NCBI RefSeq assembly: GCF_006346325.1
Contig: NZ_VDYR01000001.1
Span: forward strand, 434,001 to 498,000
Direction of reading: 5' to 3'
From: Sphingomonas japonica
Lineage (GTDB): Bacteria > Pseudomonadota > Alphaproteobacteria > Sphingomonadales > Sphingomonadaceae
DNA: 64,000 bases
In this document: one piece after another, positions 60,740-64,000 of the stretch
Layout of the letters: each line of letters begins with the position of its first letter
Numbering within the stretch: position 1 is the stretch's first letter
Translations under genes and position numbers: made by a program
Notes under the pieces: generated by a model
Told to the model about the DNA's origin: nothing
Database searches by the model: none
The model's input: only the letters and a program-made list of their open reading frames with translations

Positions 60740-61635
60740 CGCTCCGCTTCGATCGCGAAGGCGCCGATTGGCCCAACCGCTCCGCCAGCCGGTTTGTCAG
60801 CGTCGGCCGCATTCGCTGGCACGTGCAGGTGATGGGCAGCGGCCCGGTGCTGCTGTTGCTGCACGGCACGGGCGCGGCGACGCATAGCTGGCGCGACGTG
60901 ATGCCGCTGCTCGCCGCGCGGTTCACGGTGATCGCACCCGACCTGCCGGGACATGGCTTTACCACGGGGCGTCCGGCAGGCGGGCTGTCGATGGCGGCGA
61001 TGGCGGGCGCGCTCGCCGAGCTGCTCGCTGCGCTGGAGGTCGGCCCCGGCATGGTGGTCGGACATTCGGCAGGCGCGGCGATCGCCATTCGCATGACACT
61101 CGACCGCGACATCGCGCCGCGGGCGATGATCGGTCTCAACCCCGCGCTGCTGCCGTTTCCGGGGATCGCCGCGAAGCTGTTCCCGACGCTGGCCAAGCTG
61201 TTGTTCGTCAACCCGTTCGCGCCGCACATCTTCGCGCAGATCGCGCGCGGGCCGGGCGAGGTCGGGCGGTTTCTGGCGCGCAGCACCGGTTCGGCGATCG
61301 ATGCCGCCGGGGCTGATCTCTACGGCCGCGTGTTCCGCGACGCCGGGCATTGCGGCGGCGCGATCGCGATGATGGCGGAATGGGACCTCGATTCGTTCGC
61401 GGCGCGGCTCGGCGAGGTGCAGGTGCCGGTGCTGCTGGTCCACGGCGATCGCGACGCGGCGATCCCGGCCAGCGCAGTCGATGCCGCCGCGGCCCGGATC
61501 GACGGTGCGCAGGTCCGGCACCTTTCCGGGCTGGGGCATCTGATGCACGAAGAGCGGCCGGTCGATATCGCCGACATCGTGATCGCATTTGCCGAGGCTA
61601 GCGGCGCGCTGGCGCATGCGGAGCAACCGGCATGA
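60736..61635 (+). CDS. bchO: Photosynthesis-cluster alpha/beta hydrolase BchO
   Basis: A 299-residue alpha/beta hydrolase always found beside bchID; a role linked to Mg-chelatase or porphyrin handling is proposed but unproven. The nucleophile elbow is VVGHSAGAAIAIRM. The oxyanion region is LLLLHGTGAATHSWRDVMPL, the acid is in LLVHGDRDAAIPAS and the histidine in HLSGLGHLMHEERP. The start overlaps the bchD stop, and the stop overlaps the start of a short membrane-protein gene. Confidence 0.95.
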   Translation: MTLRFDREGADWPNRSASRFVSVGRIRWHVQVMGSGPVLLLLHGTGAATHSWRDVMPLLAARFTVIAPDLPGHGFTTGRPAGGLSMAAMAGALAELLAALEVGPGMVVGHSAGAAIAIRMTLDRDIAPRAMIGLNPALLPFPGIAAKLFPTLAKLLFVNPFAPHIFAQIARGPGEVGRFLARSTGSAIDAAGADLYGRVFRDAGHCGGAIAMMAEWDLDSFAARLGEVQVPVLLVHGDRDAAIPASAVDAAAARIDGAQVRHLSGLGHLMHEERPVDIADIVIAFAEASGALAHAEQPA

Positions 61636-61820
61636 TCGATCCGAACTATTACGGCCTGGTCGACCTGGGCATCGTCGTCGTCGCGGTGGTCGGCTTCGCG
61701 ATATGGCAGCTGGTGTCGATCAACCGCGAGATCGCGAGGGACAAGTCGGCCAGGGACGCGTCCGGGTCAGAAGAGCGCGCGCGGCATGCGGTAGGGGAGC
61801 ATCGAGAGGACGACAGGTGA
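61632..61820 (+). CDS. 62-residue single-helix membrane protein in the photosynthesis cluster
   Basis: A short protein with one membrane helix (LGIVVVAVVGFAIWQLVSIN) and a charged C-terminal tail (REIARDKSARDASGSEERAR). The ATG overlaps the bchO stop (ATGA), which supports real translation. Its last 54 bases are antisense to the 3' end of crtC. No family was recognised. Position suggests a small assembly or accessory protein for bacteriochlorophyll synthesis, but nothing in the sequence proves it. Confidence 0.65.
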   Translation: MIDPNYYGLVDLGIVVVAVVGFAIWQLVSINREIARDKSARDASGSEERARHAVGEHREDDR

Positions 61821-62696
61821 CGCGAACCGCGTCAGCGACAGGCTTTCGTGGACCGCGAACGCATCCTCGCCGAACAGCCGCGTCGCCAGCCCCGAACGGG
61901 CGTAGAAGGGGGCGTCGATCCAGGTCTTGACCACTTTCGCCGCGCCGTGGTCGCTGCGGGTGCGGCGATCGATCGCCCAGCCGGTGCGCGGCAGCCGCTG
62001 GGATGCGGGCGGCTCGACATCGCGCCAGCGGCCCTGGCGGTCACAGCGCAGTGCGAGATCGAACGGGCGGCCGTCGTCGCACACACCTTCGTACAGCACG
62101 GCGACGTCGTTGCGCAGATGCGCGCGCGACCAGTGCCAGCTGCGAAACCCCGTCTCGAGCGGTTCGTCGCCGAAATTGGAATCGAGATAGGCGCTGCCGG
62201 TCCACGCCACCCCGGGGCGGCCCATTTCGACTTCAATTCGGGCGCGCGGCGCGATCGGATGCCAGCGGTGCGTCGCCTGCGGGTCGAGCGCGAAGGCGGT
62301 GGTGGCGAGCATGTCGGGGTAGAGCTTGACCCGGCCGCGCACCCGATAGGGGATCGGCGCGGAAATCTCGTCGATCTCGATCGTCAGGCAGTCGCCGTCC
62401 CACGCCATCGAACTTGGCCCGACGCGGAAATGATCCGCGTCGCGGGTGACGTGCCTGCGTCCCCGCTCGGTCATCGCCCAGGCGCTGCTGCGCGGGCCGT
62501 TGAGCGCGATGTTGATCGCGCAGTGATTGTCGGGACGCCTGCGACCGGACAGCTTGTAATAAGGGGAGAACACGCTGCCGACGAAGGCGATGAGGGTCAG
62601 GCCGTGCTGGCCGTCCGCGCTGGTCGCGTCGATGTACCACCAGGCATAGCCATTCGCATCGACGCGGACGTCGAAGCGCGGTCCGCTTCCAGGCAA
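61767..62696 (-). CDS. crtC: Carotenoid 1,2-hydratase CrtC
   Basis: Adds water across the 1,2 double bond of acyclic carotenoids (neurosporene, lycopene) on the way to spheroidene- or spirilloxanthin-type pigments. Recognised blocks are ANGYAWWYIDATSADGQHGL, TLIAFVGSVFSPYYKLSG, HCAINIALNGPRSSAWAMTE, AYLDSNFGDEPLETGFRSWH and WSRAHLRNDVAVLYEGVCDD. The frame is open far upstream, but similarity begins near the TTG chosen (309 residues). That start lies inside the 3' end of crtD, so the two genes overlap by about 100 bases. Confidence 0.9.
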   Translation of the reverse strand: MPGSGPRFDVRVDANGYAWWYIDATSADGQHGLTLIAFVGSVFSPYYKLSGRRRPDNHCAINIALNGPRSSAWAMTERGRRHVTRDADHFRVGPSSMAWDGDCLTIEIDEISAPIPYRVRGRVKLYPDMLATTAFALDPQATHRWHPIAPRARIEVEMGRPGVAWTGSAYLDSNFGDEPLETGFRSWHWSRAHLRNDVAVLYEGVCDDGRPFDLALRCDRQGRWRDVEPPASQRLPRTGWAIDRRTRSDHGAAKVVKTWIDAPFYARSGLATRLFGEDAFAVHESLSLTRFASPVVLSMLPYRMPRALF

Positions 62697-64000
62697 TCGA
62701 CGGCAAGGCTGGCGGACAGTGCGGCCATCGGCAGGCCCGCGCCCGGATGGCAGCTCCCGCCCGCGCAGTAGAGCCCAGGGATCCGCGTCCGGCTGCCCTG
62801 GCGCAGGAAGGACGCCGCCCATCCGTGCGAGGCCCGTCCATACAGGGCTCCACCCGTCGACGGACAAAGGCTCTCGAAATCGCTCGGCGTCAGCAGCCGG
62901 GTTGCCGGCGGCGGCAAATCGAGCGAAAGCCCGGCCTGCGACAGCCGATTGCGCATCGCCTGGGTGCATGTCTCGATCTCCTGCTGGGAAAAGCCGCCGC
63001 GGTCGCCGCGCGGCGGGGCGTTGACGATGATCTGGAAGCGTTCTTCGCCACTGCGGGCGTCGGCGGCGGTGTCGTCGCGGTCCTGCGCGCAGACATAGAC
63101 GCTGGCGTCGGCGGCGAGGCGTCCGGCGGCGAGTGCGGCAAACTCGGCACGATAGTCCGGCGAGAAGAACACGTTATGGCGCAGCAGCGGGAAGCCGGCG
63201 GCGCGGCCGCGCGTAACCCACACCATCGCCGACAGCGAGCGGTTGCGGGGCCGGATGCGGCGCACGGCGCGCGCGGCGTCAGGGCCGAACCGGCCATCGC
63301 CGAGGGCAGCCGGATCGGCGTTGCAGACCACGGCATCGGCGGTTAGGTGCTCGCCCGACGCGAGCGTGACCCCGGCCGCGCGCCCACGCACGATGTCGAT
63401 CGTCGCCACCGGCGCGGCATAGCGGAACTGCGCCCCGTTCGCCTTTGCCAGCGCCTCCAGCGCCGCGGCGAGGCGGTGCACGCCGCCGTCGATCAGCCAC
63501 ACGCCGCGCGCCTCGACATGCGCGATCAGCATCAGCGTGGCGGGGCAGGCGAAGGGCGACGATCCGCAATAGGTGGCATAGCGGCCGAACAGCTGGCGCA
63601 GCCGCGGATCGGCGAAATGCCTGCCGAGCCCGCTCCACAGCGAGCGATAGGGATTGAGCCGGAACGCGCGCGCCGGCGCGGTGGCGAGGATGCGCGCGGT
63701 GAGGCCGAGCGGATTGGTCGCCTGCGCGCGCAGGAAGGTCGTATCGAGCGCGTCGAAGATGCCCTGTGCCTCCTCGCGAAAGGCACGATAGCCGGTGACG
63801 GCACCGGGGCCGGCGAACCGGCCGATGGCGTCTTCGCTGGCGGCAGGATCGGCGAACAGGTCGAGGCGGTCATCGCCCCACGCATGGCGGGCGAGCACTG
63901 CCGCAGGCCGTGCGCTGACGTGATCGGCGAGGCGCGCGCCGCAGCGCTCGAAAATCTCCTCGAACACATCGAGCATCGTGAACACGGTCGGACCCGCGTC
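62597..64000 (-). CDS. crtD: Carotenoid 3,4-desaturase CrtD (N-terminus beyond the window)
   Basis: An FAD-dependent phytoene-desaturase-type enzyme that introduces the C-3,4 double bond after CrtC. The visible 467 residues start at DAGPTVFTMLDVFEEIFERC. They include FRLNPYRSLWSGLGRHFADP, GRYATYCGSSPFACPATLML, GGVHRLAAALEALAKANGAQ, and the C-terminal FAD motif LYCAGGSCHPGAGLPMAALS. The dinucleotide-binding N-terminus is outside the window. The reading frame continues about 40 residues beyond the usual end, through the crtC start region. Confidence 0.93.
   Translation of the reverse strand, partial: DAGPTVFTMLDVFEEIFERCGARLADHVSARPAAVLARHAWGDDRLDLFADPAASEDAIGRFAGPGAVTGYRAFREEAQGIFDALDTTFLRAQATNPLGLTARILATAPARAFRLNPYRSLWSGLGRHFADPRLRQLFGRYATYCGSSPFACPATLMLIAHVEARGVWLIDGGVHRLAAALEALAKANGAQFRYAAPVATIDIVRGRAAGVTLASGEHLTADAVVCNADPAALGDGRFGPDAARAVRRIRPRNRSLSAMVWVTRGRAAGFPLLRHNVFFSPDYRAEFAALAAGRLAADASVYVCAQDRDDTAADARSGEERFQIIVNAPPRGDRGGFSQQEIETCTQAMRNRLSQAGLSLDLPPPATRLLTPSDFESLCPSTGGALYGRASHGWAASFLRQGSRTRIPGLYCAGGSCHPGAGLPMAALSASLAVDCLEADRASTSASMRMAMPGGTSTRPARTASTA

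Noticed and set aside
62697..62969. Longer N-terminus for CrtC
   Set aside because: The upstream part is the shadow of the crtD coding sequence in another frame and carries no CrtC similarity.
1..64000. CRISPR arrays, prophage, integrases, IS elements
   Set aside because: No regularly spaced direct repeats, transposase, integrase or phage structural genes were seen. All repeats found are short palindromic intergenic elements.

Overview
The window is high-GC DNA from an alphaproteobacterium, most likely a Sphingomonas-type sphingomonad that carries out aerobic anoxygenic photosynthesis. The pointers are the split b/b' ATP synthase operon, CtrA, a complex I NDUFA12 subunit, a double cold-shock-domain protein, an SOS box of the alphaproteobacterial GTTC-N7-GTTC type, palindromic intergenic repeats of the kind common in sphingomonads, and the edge of a photosynthesis gene cluster (bchI, bchD, bchO, crtC, crtD). 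Nearly all of the sequence is coding. There is no prophage, IS element, CRISPR array or rRNA, and only one tRNA (Trp).

Layout. 1-2.3 kb holds the F0 operon (atpI end, atpB, atpE, and two b-type subunits) with a strong hairpin after atpE. 2.5-15.3 kb is mixed housekeeping: an SMR transporter, uvrC, a DUF3857/transglutaminase/TPR protein, recO, leuB, a GT2-GtrA polyprenyl glycosyltransferase facing a PMT-type mannosyltransferase, metZ-apaG-LysR, a TM2 protein and a GNAT acetyltransferase. 15.3-22.8 kb is a valine-degradation block (mmsA, acyl-CoA dehydrogenase, 3-hydroxyisobutyryl-CoA hydrolase-like protein, enoyl-CoA hydratase, mmsB) interrupted by a repeat, a GIY-YIG nuclease, a polysaccharide deacetylase and a lipoprotein. 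22.8-27.2 kb carries a PafA-type phosphatase divergent from a DsbD-like reductase and a redoxin. 27.3-30.5 kb is the three-gene ATP-grasp/alpha-E/transglutaminase-like module. In this copy the transglutaminase-like protein has lost its catalytic cysteine. 30.5-38 kb has bpt, threonine ammonia-lyase, a dehydrogenase-amidohydrolase pair and a cupin/GNAT pair. ctrA, a LysR regulator, pirin and wrbA follow.

41.4-43.8 kb is rplA-rplK-nusG-secE-tRNA-Trp on the minus strand. It ends in a clear terminator and is not followed by rplJL-rpoBC. 43.8-57.5 kb contains a GGDEF/EAL protein, a fatty acyl-AMP ligase, recX, the double cold-shock protein, a DUF192 lipoprotein, NDUFA12, DUF2155 overlapping aat tail to tail, a ParA ATPase, small envelope lipoproteins, a Y-family polymerase with an SOS box, methionine aminopeptidase and a DUF2189 membrane protein. 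From 57.5 kb the photosynthesis cluster begins with tspO divergent from bchI-bchD-bchO, then crtC and crtD running off the end.

The observations I rate highest are: (1) a lipoprotein and an OmpA-type peptidoglycan-binding domain split by a run of nine A's, where a -1 shift at an A AAA AAG heptamer would fuse them into one ~371-residue envelope protein; (2) the cysteine-less transglutaminase in the ATP-grasp/alpha-E module; (3) the ~205-base antiparallel overlap of aat and the DUF2155 gene; (4) overlapping PpsR-like palindromes between tspO and bchI. None of these amounts to a wholly new multi-gene system that I can defend from sequence alone.
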